Source: Xiphias gladius
Lineage: Eukaryota > Chordata > Actinopteri > Istiophoriformes > Xiphiidae
Assembly (NCBI RefSeq): GCF_016859285.1
Contig: NC_053411.1
Coordinates: 2,357,501-2,421,500, forward strand
Length of the DNA stretch: 64,000 bases
Direction of reading: 5' to 3'
Shown here: piece by piece, positions 22,401 to 36,700 of the stretch
How positions within the stretch are numbered: the stretch's first letter is position 1
How the letters are laid out: every line of letters starts with the position of its first letter
The notes under the pieces: model-generated
The model's database searches: none
What the model was told of the DNA's origin: nothing
The model's input: only the letters and a program-made list of their open reading frames with translations
Position numbers and translations under genes: made by a program

Positions 22401-24450
22401 GTCAGGCTTTAGTGCAAAGTAATAAAAAATGTGATTTAGCCTGACTAAGGAAGACACCATGTAAAATAAAAGATGGCGCAAGATGTCTTTTTTGCCAGTC
22501 TTTGATTTCAGATGGTTAGTATTGACTTGAATTAGAGACCTTTCTTGGTCAGACTAAATCTTGTGTTTTGTTTTTCCACCCGCCTGACAGTTTTCTCCCA
22601 CTGTATACATTGCTGAGAAAGTAGGTAATTTAACATCAGTCCAATCAATGCATCAAAGGCTGACACACTGCTTAGGTAAGTCTTTCATTTGTGGTGCTGT
22701 GGACAGAATTCAAGAAAATATCAATAAAAGGTCATTTTTTTAAATATTTTTAGATGAACAGAAAATGGGAGAATTAGCTCTCAAGAGAAGCTAAGAACAA
22801 GTTAAAGTCAAAGTTGGCATGAGACTAAGATAGAAAAGTAGGCTGAAGAACTTCGGCATAACATCAAGATTTACTCCCTGATCCTGTTTTATAACACAAT
22901 AATGCCCCAAAAGCTCTGTTTAAAAAAAAAAACTAAAAAAAAAAAAAAAGCAGGCTGTGTAATTTGAACATTATGAAATAAAGCAGGCACCATTCCTACA
23001 AGTGTGTGTGTACGGTTTGTATGTGTGTGTTCGTGAATGCACAGCGTGGGTTAGGCAGCCTGGAGCAAAGTCTGGGATCTTGTGAGAACAGGTAATGAAT
23101 GCAAACACAGATGACTGTGTCGCTGTATTTTGGCTGTTGAACCCCCCCCCCCCAACCACGGCCACAGCAGCACCAATTCCTCCAGAGGACAGGTCTCTCT
23201 TATGTGTGGCGGTTGGCTCCTCTAATCAACGGGATTTCTGCTAACATGCATATCTCAGCATGTCCAACACTGTACTGACACCCTGTTAACATGCCACGGT
23301 GTGTTTCCTGGTCTGGGCCCACACTTTTTTTTAAAAAGGTATGAATGGTTATTTATCAGATTTGTGCTCTACTAAAGACACATGCCAGTGGAGATGTATC
23401 CATAGTAACTACGTAAAATACTATAAACTTAAATGTTTGTTGTAAATGTCATGAGTTGTACATTTGGAGGACTGTAACTCAACAGATAATTAAAGATGAT
23501 AGCTGGAGATGGCTGATGTCTTTATTCTTACAGTATCTCAGGAAAAGTTCTCCTTTGTTCCAGGTGAAACATTTACATTTCACACGGCTGCGTCTTTGCG
23601 TCAGTTCCTGCTGCCCGGGCGAATTTGTGTCCGATCCTGTCTTTCCATCGACTTTGTGTGCAATTGCATCCCCTCGAAACTTTGCTTTACATTCTAACAG
23701 TAAAGGTGTGTTCAGACCAAATGTGGACCAAACTTTCACCTTGTGTTATTTCAGTGAATTTGACTGCTTGAATGCATCCGTGTCTGTTAGCCACAAATGG
23801 CCAACACACAAACTGTACAGACGTTAGCTTTAGGTAGCACCGTATGCTACATGAACTTTGGTTCTTTATTTTCCTCTAGTTTCTCTCCGTTTTCTCGTTG
23901 TCTCAGTACATTTAGGAAGTATTTCACTCAAGTTGAAACATTTTCTACTTGCACGGCTGTGTCTTTGCCTAAATTCATGCTGCCTAGAGCAAGGAGTATA
24001 CGGCAGGCCCCGTTGTGCTCATACACACTGTGATCTTGAGGTATGTTTTTCCCACATTCAAATGGTAGTCTGTATTTTGAATAAACAGTAACAGCCTTAT
24101 TTGCGACTGACTTAGGTGTTCACATCTGTCCGTTTTATGAAACGTCCAGTCGTACAGAAAAGGCTTGTGTGGCATGTAGTTGTCTGGAATAAACAGAAGT
24201 TAGACTAGACTGTATGAGCAGCGATAGACACCAAAGATCTCCAGGAACACTGACAGAGGATGTGTGGGAAGTGCAATGCATAAACACATTTGTGAGCTCT
24301 TGGTGCCAACAATACGAGGAAAGAAAAATGGCACCAACTCAGTTTTTTTCACCTTTAAGTAATTTTACTTGATATTAAAATCAGCCCAATTTGAACAGGA
24401 CATCAGACAAGCAAATGAGAGGAGGTAGTTACATTACAATGTGGGATATG

Positions 24451-24963
24451 CACTGATGAACCAAAACATTATGACCACTCAGAGATAATGGAATAACTAT
24501 GAATATCTCCTAACAATGGTGCAAAGGTCTGGGATATATTAGACTCTGAGTGAACGGTGGGTTCTTGTAATCAACTTGTAGGATCTGTTAGAAATGAGCA
24601 GGTGGAAAGACCCGAGTGACTAGCAAAGACCAAAGCGTTAGGACCAGACGACTGGGTGGGACCATCTCCAAAAGAGCAATGCATGCAGGGTGCTCCTGGT
24701 CAGCAGTGGTCCCGAGGAGGGACAAACCACGAACTGTCGACACGGTCTTGCGGGATGTGCTGGACCAAGTCTGATCTGTGACGCCTCCATCTCACAACTT
24801 ACGAGACTTAAAGGATCTGCCGCTAACGTCTTGGTGCCAGATGCCACAGGGACATTCAGAGGTCTGATGGAGTCGACGCCTCGCAGGTTGGAGCTGTTTT
24901 GGTGGCAAGTCAAGCACCAGCAGTATATTAGGCTGAGGTGGTCTTAATGCTTTGGCTCATCAG
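24451..24963. mobile_element. Non-autonomous DNA transposon with ~26-bp inverted ends
   Basis: The left end CTGATGAACCAAAACATTAT and the right end (reversed) CTGATGAGCCAAAGCATTAA match at most positions and continue into GACCAC. The interior carries the GATCTGCCGCTAACGTCTTG and GTGCCAGATGCCACAGGGAC strings, typical of a widespread fish repeat whose ends read like this. There is no intact transposase. A target-site duplication was not clear. Confidence 0.7.
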
Positions 24964-27789
24964 AATACAGTGATCATAAAAACACTCAGTGGAAGTGGAA
25001 CAGGTAGTGATGAGTGAGAGGCCTATACAGCAGGACTGTAGAACTCAGAGTATTCAGTCTGTAGAGTGACAATTAAGCTCCAGTAGCACTAAATGTTTAG
25101 CTGTTCAATACAAAGGGAAATTATAAAACCAAACCAAATGTACAATAAATATTAAGTATCAAAAACAGTATTGATCCCTTTTAAGTGGCTTAACACTTAC
25201 ATTTTCAGAATGTATCCAATCTGAACCCCACAATTTCAATCAGAACTGACTGAAGAAACATACTTTACTGAGAAAACACTGTAAATGCTTTGCAGCAAAC
25301 AAAACAAGGGATGCATGCTTTGAGCAAATAACCATTTTAACCCACCAGAAGAAACACTGATTTAAAAAAAAACAATGTCTAAACACTATTTTGGAATTCC
25401 AGATTTGATATCTGGGCTGGATATAAAGATTTTGGTGTATTCAATATTGTGTATACTGTTCAGATCTGCCTCAAAATACACATAGTGAAAGACAATCATA
25501 TGATACATGTACCAGATTTGTTTTCATTCAAGTGCAGTAATGTATGAGGAAAATATTGAACACGTTCAAAAACGTCCATCTCACAATATGATAAAATGTC
25601 CTTCACCTCAACGTTAACACTTAACGCTCAAACGTTCCATCCGGCTTCGCTGAAACCTGCACGTTTTTGAAATGTCCTGCAAAGACATTGACTCCTTGGC
25701 AAAGTACTAACCACAATATGAAAGGACAGGGTGTACAGCAACATTCATTTTGTGGTCACTCGTGTATTAGGACTTGAACACACTTCTTCATCTACAAACT
25801 TTTTAAAAAAGATCGGAATTAAGAGTCACTTTCCAAACCTTCAGGACTGTAATAATAGCCCGGTGAAACTCAACGACCTCTTCATACGTAATGTGGTATG
25901 ATTAAGACTGAGCATCCCTCGCAGTTTTTTTTTAATACTGGTGCCAGTACAGCATCGGAATTTTGGTTTCACACCAAATACCAAAACCACACTTTTTCAG
26001 TGCCAAATAAACTTATTTTTTCACAAACCTTTTTTGGATTTTTTTCCCCAACACTCACATGCTATATGCACGTTAAAAGTCTCTGGCTGCTGGAATCATT
26101 CCTACTCTCCATACCTTCAAACAGCCTTGAAACCATTCCTTCATAGAGCGACTACATTGTAAGAGATGGGGGACAGAACCCACGAGTTCAGCTGAAGCTG
26201 CTACTGCATCGAGTACGCTTTAGCAGTCTGAGTTAGCCACGTCGACTGTGTTATCCCAAATGTTTTGGTCTTTTTCGTACGAAATTCTCTCTCTCTCTGG
26301 GTTTTCCCTGGACAGTGTTTACCTGCTGAGCCGTGGCATCAGGATACGTCCTGGTGGCTGCATGTACATTTGTCGTCAGGACAAAATGAATGCCACGGCA
26401 AAGGTAAGCGCTTGATCTGGCTAACTCAGACCGTTGAAGCCTCATATTAGCTTCAGATAACTTTGGAAGGTAGATTCTCAAAGGGAGGTCATTATTATTT
26501 AAAGGCTGGGAAGGATTACACTACAAAGTCCCTCTGTGAGTGCACATATGGCATGTGACTACCCGGATCCAAATCTATTCTTTTAACAAAAGAAGCCAAA
26601 ATTTTTACCTGTGTAATGCAGTCTAAGCACAAGCAGCTGTAAAAGAACTTTGTTTAAACAAAATGGTCTAAAAAGGGGGGTCAGAATATCAGAAATCTGA
26701 GCAGACTTTCACTGTCAGCCCTCTGCACTTGACAGTTTCCAATACTCATGCCACGCCATCGGAAATGCGACCATGACGCTCAGAATCTGTGGCACACAAT
26801 GGTGCTACATAGTGGTAGTTTATTCCGTTAGTTGAGTAGCATCCCATTGTGCTGAATAGCTGAAGTAATTTGTGCTCACTTCCTCTTCAATGCGGGTTGA
26901 GTTAGTGTTAGGAGAGTATTTAGTTCATCTATACCATCACCACAGCACGCACAAATATGCTTATTGCTAGACTGACAGTCACTGAAACAGAAATTAAAAT
27001 TCACTGTTAGCGCAACAACAGAAAGTCCGGTAAACTCTGCAGATAAAGTGACGAGACACAGTGGTAGCTGAAGAAGTCCTGTGCCAACATCCGTAAAGTA
27101 TTATTTTGGGAAAAAAGGAGATCCAGCTTTCAGTCCGAAACCAGCCGAAGTTTGATAGCTTCCCTACTTCTGTGACTCTCCCGCTCCTGTGCTTTCAGTC
27201 CTGGACACGCGGTGGAAGGTTCGTGAAGCAAGCACTGAACTTTGAAAGAAGGACGCCTCAGTCTCTTTTATACACTATTTCACAGTCCTATATGACGGGT
27301 TTAGCAATGGAGCTTAATTTCCACAGTGAAAAATACTGATCTAATATCAAAAAGATGTATCAAAACTCCTACTCTCTAGACGTAGCTATCAAAACTGGAG
27401 CACTGTGACGATCAGCATGTAGTGGCTGTTTAACCATCCTCTCCAACGTTCTCTTTTTACAGTAGTCACACACATATTAGTGCCTTGAAAAAAGGTGCTG
27501 GTTCAGTGAGCAAAATGGTGCAGGTGAGCAGTGACGTCTTCTGAATCCTCCCTGACATTCTGCTCAAGGAGGTGTGTTCAAAGACTGGCTAAAAGAAGAG
27601 ACAAAATGGAATGAACAATGCTGCTCTTTTACGTGATCCTGGTAAACACTACATTGAATTTATAAAATTGGATTTCATCAAGAGAAAAAGGGGTTACCTG
27701 TTAAAGTTTAAATGCTGTTTCAGCATTAGGTAAAGAAACTGGAAAAGATGAGATAAAGAGCTGAAATCATTAATAAGCCAGAGTCCAAA

Positions 27790-27830
27790 ACAAAAAAAAA
27801 AAAAACACACTCACACACACACACACACAC
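27790..27830. repeat. Poly-A followed by CA microsatellite
   Basis: A run of A residues passes directly into about 12 CA units; low-complexity tract. Confidence 0.85.
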
Positions 27831-30672
27831 ATCTACTCATTACCAAGACTCCAACACTCCTGTGGTTCATCAATTTTAGGATAGAGGTTAAGGACAGAAA
27901 AGGAAAGCAGAAAATGGTGAAGTTAGGGGTTAGGCTGGGAACGTTTAGAGAACAGTTTTCTGCAAAGGTTTTCTACAAGTTGAGGCAGAGAAAAGACAGA
28001 ATCAGAAAAATGTCTTCAGAGAGTGGAAGAAAGAGAGGATTGTTGTCTAAGTCACAAGACTCCAAGCCTTATCAATGCAAACCACCCCAACTCTACAGCC
28101 CAGTAGCAACATGTAGGAAAATCACTGTCATGCAGTCACACTGAAAATTGTTATTCGGATTTGTCTCAGACCTACTGTATGTGCTTTGAGGAACTAAAGC
28201 AGTTTTAATAGAATTCCAGTGGCCTCCCTCCATCAGCACAATCGGAATTTCCGAAAGGTCCAGATTCAGACTTTGATTTAAATGCATGTAAAATTCAACA
28301 CATTATACACACTGGCAAATTGACTTGAACCACAGTTTCTCAAGAGTTTCTTCTGTAAGCGAAGCAACCCTGATCAGCCTGAGAACAACTTGAAATGTAT
28401 TGGAATTTGACGTTCTCTTGCAACGAAGCAATAGTGTTCTGCTCCGTCTTCGGCTTGTACAGAATAAAGGCGTATCCATATTACGACAGAAAAATAAAGT
28501 GCTTGCAGTGCAGGTTCTGCGTTGGTCTGTGTTGGTCTCAGTAGTGCTGTGCTAAGCTGCAATATCTTCGCTACAATGCTATTATTGCTACGCTTTGTCG
28601 AGCGCATGGCTTTTTGGTCAGGTCTCGATAAGAGGTCAAGTTGTTAGTGCAGGTTTTTTTGTCCATCTTTTGGTTCAGGCGGTGGTCAGCCGCAATTGGC
28701 TGCGGCTGGAAAGGTCGGCGCCGCTTGAGTTCGACAAATTTGAACCTTGGGCGTACCCCGTCACAGCAAACCAAATACACATTACGGAGGAAGAGTGGTG
28801 AAAAACATTTTTTTTCCCATGATAATGTGAATACGCCTTAATCCTACAGAATGATTTCTGTGCCTAAATTCTGAGTTTGCAACGCAACATTTTAAGCACA
28901 GAAACGGAGCCGGAACTATCATTATAAGCACTGGACACAAAATGGTGTCCAGAAATCACTTTGAGGTGCAAAGGGAATCAAGCATTTCTAGAGGGGCCAC
29001 AGAAATGTCATTAGCCTGTCAAGAGTTTTCAGGTAAATACTGTTAGGTCATTTAAATTCTGCTACTTGTCTGATGTTCCAGACCAGTCAGAGTGACGGAT
29101 GTTGTGGCTATGGCAAGGGAACATTTCAGAGCGGAGTGTTGTGTCAAAATCTGTCAACCCTACGTTTTCAGTGATGCAGTGATATGGCGACATTACAGCA
29201 GCATTCACTGTCAGTGCTGCGCAGCTTTACTTCTAGTGGTTTTGAGCGTTACGTGAACTTCAAGGGCAACACGCACGTCAGCGTCCTGATACACCAGAAT
29301 GTGTCAGCTGTCCAGAAAAGCAATATTTCATCACATTTGCGTTCATAATTGGCTCTACTTCTGTCTGTATCGCGCTTTCAGCGTGTGCTGCAGGCAACTG
29401 CTGCATGGAGAGCCAAGGAAGCAGAGTTCCTTTGTGGTTTTTCTGGACCTCTAGTATGGAGTCTGGAATGTGTTACTACAGTAATGTTTTTGTGATAAAG
29501 CTATGATCGGCCGGCTTTTATATGCGGATGGGGGTCATGTGTAGGGTCTGCGCTCCTTTAAAATGCACTATAGGTTCCGTCTTCTAAAATGGAAACTTCC
29601 AGTTTTTAAATGTATAATTTAAATGCTAATTTAATTAATCATTTTATTATTGTTGTATTTCCTGTTGAAGTGGGAAGTTCTGGAGAGAAAGGTGGTTAGA
29701 TTTGATTGGAAAAGTAGTGGAATTATTAATACATTTCTGATCAATTTATGCAGCAGGTGTTCACCACTGGAGAGGCAGTGTTATCCAGGAAGTGTTGGTT
29801 TCATTGCATCTTTAAATTTATCGGTTCACAAAATGATATTAAACACTGACAAATTGACATAAAATGACTCCAGTGGCACATTCTTGCCTCCATACAACAT
29901 TTGAAGGGTAGAATGATTACAGCTCCATGTTTCCAAATTTGGATCTACAATGGGACACAGCACAACACCAAACAGAGATCATCCACCCAATCACAGCAAT
30001 GCTCAAGACAAAACAAATCACCAAATGGATCCATCACACCCACCGGCTACAAACACACATAGAGTGCATGTGTGTGTCTCATGAGTAGTAAGCCGATGCT
30101 TTCTTGCTGGAGGGTGGTGGGAGTCGACGCATGGAGAGAGGGGGGGGCACCCTGACGAAGCATGGAGGAGGAAGAATGAGGTGTGAGGTGAGTTTTGGCA
30201 TTGTGATGGTAAAGCTCAGTAACCCTCCTCCCTATACTCCCCTCAACATGCTGCGGACTAATTGCTGATGAAAAGCTGATAGTTTTTTTCTATTTATTTG
30301 TTTTTTTTAGAGTCTCAGGTATTTTTCTACACTTTTACTATAGGAAGACGTGTTTAATGAGTCCCTACAGTCTCAGTGTCAAAATTGCATATTTTTCCAG
30401 ATGTAATTTATTTATATAAAAGAGATACGGATTTCGTGCAAATAAGATACTAACTTAACAAGCCACTTAATTTGAATTTGAACTCTCTATTTTGTCTGAA
30501 ATATCTGTAAAATACTGTTTCTGCAGCAGTTATACTATGACAAAGAGCTGAAATGGCTCATGTAGTGAAATGGAAACAAAATAAACAAATGGGTGCAAAT
30601 CAAGGGAAGTGTGCTTGAAAAGGATAAAAATGTGGATACACGAGACACAGAACTGAAGTACGGATCATTTTC

Positions 30673-30738
30673 TCACCAGCTCGCCCGCACAGCCTCGATG
30701 TCACTCACTAAGTTTTGGGCCAAACAAATCCCAAAAAT
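30673..30738 (-). CDS. tspan5: tspan5 last coding exon
   Basis: It encodes residues 248-268, IFGICLAQNLVSDIEAVRAS then W, with TGA at 30675-30673. Acceptor CATCCACAG. Confidence 0.96.
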   Translation of the reverse strand: MFGICLAQNLVSDIEAVRASW

Positions 30739-33700
30739 CTGTGGATGAAAGGAAAACAAAAGAAAAAAAAAAACGACATAAAAATAACTCAAAATTACGC
30801 ACTTTCAAAAAGGAAATATGCAATAATGCTTTGGTAGCTGATTTTTCTGGAGCAACATGAAGGTTAAACACGTGAATGGAACTGGCCTGCAGCAGTGCCA
30901 CTCCTATGAAGATCCCAGCCACCAAGGTGAGGTTGTCCTGGAGCCACTTCTCAAACTGCGGCACACAGCCTTTCACATTGATGTAGTCCTTCTGCTCCGA
31001 GTCCTGCATGAACATAACCGCTTATCATCATCTCCACAGATTTTAAAAACCAATCCGGCGTTTTATGAAAACTCATTTTCAGTCTTATCTACAGTTAAAT
31101 GAACAGAAATTAGTTTCGTGTCTGTGCGTCCGGTAAAGAGATAGATCCACCATGTGGTTAGCTGAGTTTAGCACAAAGACTGGAAGCAGGGGGACACTGC
31201 CTTCCAACAACTCCAAAGCAGAGAGATTCTTTGTTCTGGACGCACAGTGACAAAGTAGATTTTTTTTTGATTTGCATCTTTTCATCTGCATTTGATTATG
31301 ATTTCAAAAAGAAGCCAATTTCCCAAATTTTCAGTCTGTCGATCTTCCTGGTCGAAAAATCAACGACTTAAATCTTTTGGAAACTTAATCTAGAATGTAA
31401 ATGTAAGCATTCGGTCTCTGTCTGTCTTTGTGTTATGAAAATCATGGCAAAACTACAAACCTCCAATACAATTTATTGAAATAGTATCGTAGTATTTTAA
31501 AGAAGATTGAATTTCTCATCAAATCACATGAGGTTCATGTCTTCCCATAGACAACAAATATAGTATTAATCAGTTCTAAAATAACTATAAATATGTAATA
31601 AAATCATATCTTTCACAGGAGAAAGTATCCCACCCTTTAATATTAAGGTGACAAATTGGTAATTGTTTTTAAATCCTGGCCTTCAACTGTCACATTTGAC
31701 GTAAGCCTCAATAGTGGCAATTAGCAGCTTTAATCCAACTTTGACCTGTCTTCAAAAACTCTGTTAGGAAAATCAATAACAAACACTATAGAAAAGAAAT
31801 ATGTAACTTACTGGTTTAGCTCGAATGTCGTATCCACACTGTGTGTTTATTACATCCTCCTAGAGACAGAAAGAGTAAACTTTATCGTATCTAACTCGTT
31901 TAAAGGCAGCATTTTGGAGTTAGTTTGCAGCTTTTTGTGTACAACTGAATAAGAACCAGAGTAAGAGGTTACAGCCATGCTAGCAGCTCTGTGAGGCTGT
32001 ACTTGGTCACAGCGCTACTTCGAGCTAAATGCTAAAAGCTAAATGCTATTGTTAACATGCTATCAAGCCTAGCGAGAATACTGTTTACAATGTTCACCAT
32101 TTTAGTTCAAGGTGTTGGCATTTTAATATTGCTAATTAGCACTAAACACAAAGTACAGCTAAGGCTGACAGGAAGTGAATGGCAGGGCTACCAACCTAAT
32201 TAACTGCACGTTCCAAGATTTTAATCTGAAGTAACAGGGGACCTCTAGGGGCTCGATCAATTTTTTGCCAGCTTTTTGGTCTTTGCTAAAGCAGTTTGAT
32301 TGAACTCTGAGAGAACTGGATAGGTTACATACTAAATTGTGTTTGGTTTAAATACTGCGCAGGACACAAGCGTTAAATTCACATACGAATATCTGACAAA
32401 CTGCAAAAGACAAAAAACAGCTTCAAATGCAAAAAGGAAACTCATAATTAGCCAGGAATTATGTCCTACCTCAGGTTTTACAATGTTTTCTAATTTTGTC
32501 TGAGCCACTGTTCATTTCTGGCCCTGATGCAGAAGTACATGGAGAGCTCTGTAAATGTGTGCATGCATGCAGTGTGGGGGGCTCCTACCGCTGGGTCTTT
32601 GGTGCAGCAGGAGAAGGGAACTCCACACTTTTCCCGACTGGGATTTCCATCAGTGCAGTTAAAATAGATGTTCAGGTTCCAGTCATCTGCTCCAAACGCA
32701 CCACAGCACTCCCACTAAGGTCAGGCAGAAAGGAAGAAATTGCTTTCAATTATTAAACCCTTTCACGCTCTTGAATTCAAAATGTCCTCTATTTGTCGAC
32801 AGAGATGACAAAAGACCATTTGGCAGTTTTAGTGAAGAGTTTTAAGGAATTTAATTAAGTGTATTTTTATCGTAATTAGCCTATGAATCCTTGACTTATG
32901 GCCAAAAATGTGTTTTGTGAGGTCACAGTAACCTTGACCTTTGACAACCAAATTAGTTCATCCTTGAGTCAAATTTGAAGAAAATCCCTCAAGACGCTCC
33001 TGAAATATCATGTTCACGAGAATGGGACAGGCGGATGGACAGACAGATGGACAGACGGACGACTCAGTTGTTGCCAGTGCAGAGGCATAAAAAAATGTAA
33101 TAATATAGTTTAGTAAGTATGTACAGGTAATTGTGAATATCTTGGCCATATCAATCCAATGACAGGGTAAGAAATACAATCATTCAGACAATTAGAAAGG
33201 CTGTAAACAAACCTGGAAAAAGGGCTACCCAAACTTATTTGGAAGGCAAAACGAAGGCAAACAGTTAAACAATTACCTAAACGTGCTGGCTCAACATTCA
33301 CCTACTGTACTTTCCATGGTTGTTTGCATTCACAGTTTCCCTGTGCGACAAGGGATTATTAGCAACATTACAGGTGCACTCACTTTAAGTTTTATCTCCA
33401 GATAAAGTGGTAGCTAATCTTGGCTAGACTGTTAACTTTGTTTACAACCTGTCTGATTGTCTCACCGCTCGTGTCTTCTGGTCTATTTTTAGCAATGTTG
33501 CCTTGTTCCTATATCCCAGCAATTACCCTGGTGAGTACAATTCTTTCATAATTGATAGAAATGATGGTCAGTCATAAAAATAATACCAAAGTTGTAATAA
33601 AATTTTCCTTTATCGACTATCCCAGGGACATTTGGACGCAGAGCTACAAGGCTAAGGAAAGAGAGTTGTGATGATGAAATGTTTTACACACACTACCAAG

Positions 33701-36700
33701 CTGGGAATCCTTGCAAACTAAAACTTGCTAACAAATGAACTGCTTAAAACTGTTAAAATCATAAAGTTTCAACTTATAATAGTTGTAAATTTGCAGTTGT
33801 ATGTGCTGTAGCAGATACTGTTAGAGTACTAAACACTAATGACACGTTTCACTTCTGGAGAAAGAGTGAGTGTTAGCCAATGCTGTCTCAATGAGACAGC
33901 ATTGGCTAACAGAAGCTAGCTAAACAGCAGCTAGCTAGGAAGAAAGAACTTGACACACACAAGACTTTTTTCATCGCAGGTTTTCAGTAGGTTTGTGGTC
34001 ATTTTAAATTAGCTTGTTAATGTTTGATGTTAATTATTTGTCCTCGGGGTTTGAATTTCTGACAACTGCCAATGACTGCATCAGTGTTTCACAGCCAACC
34101 AAGAAGTTCAAGATGTCGGACCTTCTCACAAGCAAATAGACTCATGATTGGACTTGGAATTCATTCAGTAATGATGCTTTAAACTACAAATACTGGCAAA
34201 ACATTCAATTACATTATTCCAAGAATATAGTACTTAGTACTACCAAATAATAAAATAATGATTATACAAATATTTTGAAATCTAATTTATTTTACATGTT
34301 TATAACAGTTCCCCCATAATGCAATCAACTAACCACGTTTTTACACTGTATTTGACAATCATGCTGTGATTATAATTACATATAATTACATATTTTAGTA
34401 CCTAATGTACTTGAATTGTAAATGAACATTTCACATAACAATCTTAATTAAAGGTCCACTTACAAGCTTTTTTTCTGAAGCGTTAAGGGTCTTCGGCAGA
34501 TTACAAACTTTATCTGCTGAAGTAGGCCATGGGATTTAGTTGAGAGCTCAGGAAAAAAACTAGCCAGTGGACTTTGTTTTAATATATCATGCATATTTAC
34601 TATTAATTTTAAGGCCACATTTGAGTTGAACTTTGGTGCTCAACTCAAATGAACATGTTTTCTAGGAATTCCTGCTGTCTTGCCAACTTACGTATTCCTG
34701 AGTGAAATCGATGAGGTTCTGTAGATCGATGTCGTCTCGGTAAGCCCGGATGTTATTGTTGATGAACAGGTTGAGCTGGTCTTTAATCCAGTCCTTAAAG
34801 ACAAATGCCAGGACTCCCGTCGTCAACTCCAAGAAAAAGATGATTCCCAGAAACACAGAGAACTACAACAGAAAGAAGAGGAAAAAGAGAAGATGACAAA
34901 TTCACGCTTGCATTTGTAGAACGTTGGATTTTCAGATCATTCATCTTTGCGTGCAGATTGGAACATGTTTTTATCATGGAACATACAAACTTAAGCAGAA
35001 AGGTGTTTTCTCGCAGCGCTCCAATGCATCCGGCAAAGCCCAGAATAAACATGACCCCTCCGACCACCATGAAGAGCCAGACTGGGTCCAGACCCCCCAG
35101 GTCAGTGATGGATGAGATGTTGGACAGAACCCCCTAGAGCAAGGAGACAGAGCACAACAACACACTCAGTCTGAGCCAGGCAGCTGCGTCTCTGTCAGGA
35201 CAGAACACATGCTTGCCAATAGGGTTGCAGTGACATAAGAGAGGACGGAACTTGAATGAACTCTGAGGGGAGGTAAGGCTGCTGCAAAAATGTATTTAGA
35301 ATACGTCACTGGATATTTGAGAATATGAACTGCTTCAGTGAGATTTTTTGATTAGAAGTGTTCTTAATTCTTATTTCTATCACCCTGATTTTCATGGTGG
35401 TTTCAAATAACAATGATTTGTTAAACACACAATATATAAAATTTGAAAGTTTGAATCTAGTTTTAAACTTAATAGGGTTGTTTTAAACTTTTTTTTTAAC
35501 TGCCTTCACAAGGGTAAAATTCTGCAAACACTGGATAACTGAAATTTTAAAGCTGCATTAATTGATTTTTTGCCCACTAGAGGGCAGCGGAACAAGCTGC
35601 TAGGAGCTCAACACTTTTCGCTAGTTGCTAACTTCATCCGTCTGCTGTTAGCATTCAGTGGGTTTATCAGAGCTTGTTGGCTGAAAACAGCAGCCTGCTC
35701 TTAGTATAAAATGAGATTAATCAGACTGGAGTTCGCAGGTTGTACAACCAAGACAACATGCAAAAAGAGACTAAAATGCTATGTAGGCCCATGGCGGAGC
35801 TGCAGAGAGGGTGATCCTTCTCTGTGGGTTCATCACTACAAGGACTTGTATATTACACATAACTATTTGCTTCGTTGTTAATATAAAATATTGATTATTG
35901 CAGCTTTAATTGGAATAAATAGTGGCATAAAAATTGTAATGATAAATGGAGCATTAAATTGGGGAATGTTTGTTTAAATCAGGAAGATTATCAGTATCAT
36001 ACTGGCCTTTAGTAAAAACCCTTTTTGGTCAAAAGGCAAAAGATCAATTAAATTTCAACAGATTTTAATTATAAAATATGAAAATATATATAAATATAAA
36101 AAACCTGTCACAATACTGTATCTCTATTTTCCAGGGATAACTCAGAGCATCTGTACTCACCTTCTCACTCCATGCCCATAATCCAATTCCAACTAAGGCC
36201 ATGCCCAGCAGCTGCAAAAAAACAGTCATGACATATAACTGTGAAAATGTGGCGACATGAGGGCATTCTGTGACATTGTTATTAAATGAAAATACAGAAA
36301 CATTTTCCTCTGAGGCCACTGTGACCCTGTGAAGTGGCCTCTGTTACAGTTGCCCGGTTCCTGTCTGCCCTTAGCCTTAGCCATTATCTCATAGTGGCAT
36401 TTACTGTGTTTACAGTATGTCTCAAAACTGTATATAAGTCAGTGTGCATATAAGTCACTTTCATGGGGTTTGAGAAACTCATGCCCTCCAGACTAGAGCT
36501 AGTATTGCTGACTCAACTACCACCATTTTAAAAAAGAAGGTTGTGATTTATTTGGGAGTTGGAAGTCTAAGCTTGTTATCTTAGTTATGTAATTTGTATT
36601 ATATAGTTTTGCCGACTGACTAAACCAAAATGAGATAAGAATAATAGTTGCAATCGCTAAGTCAAAAAAGAGAAACACATTTTATTTGTCACGATGTAAT

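Larger units (their letters stand above)
20492..30672. other. Intergenic region between convergent rap1gds1 and tspan5
   Basis: It should hold the 3'UTRs of both genes. AATAAA words at 22723, 24080 and 24188 are candidate rap1gds1 polyadenylation signals. TTTATT words near 30292 could serve tspan5 on the - strand. None can be chosen without RNA data. Repeats: dispersed copy 5 (about 22000-22400), poly-A at 22921-22949, a C14 run at 23142-23154, a TIR element at 24451-24963 and a CA run at 27805-27830. The frames of 60-170 codons here show no recognisable domain. Confidence 0.55.
31860..34691 (-). other. tspan5 introns around exon 5
   Basis: Intron 31860-32588 holds a gctaa/catgctagc-type dispersed repeat in reverse orientation at about 31945-32175. 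Intron 32715-34691 holds a repeat with many GGACAGAC words at about 32900-33065 and the palindrome at 33871-33911. No further exon was seen. Confidence 0.55.

Noticed and set aside
23456..24091. Cluster of overlapping frames of 60-120 codons
   Set aside because: Several frames are open by chance in CpG-containing sequence; none has a domain or splice partners.
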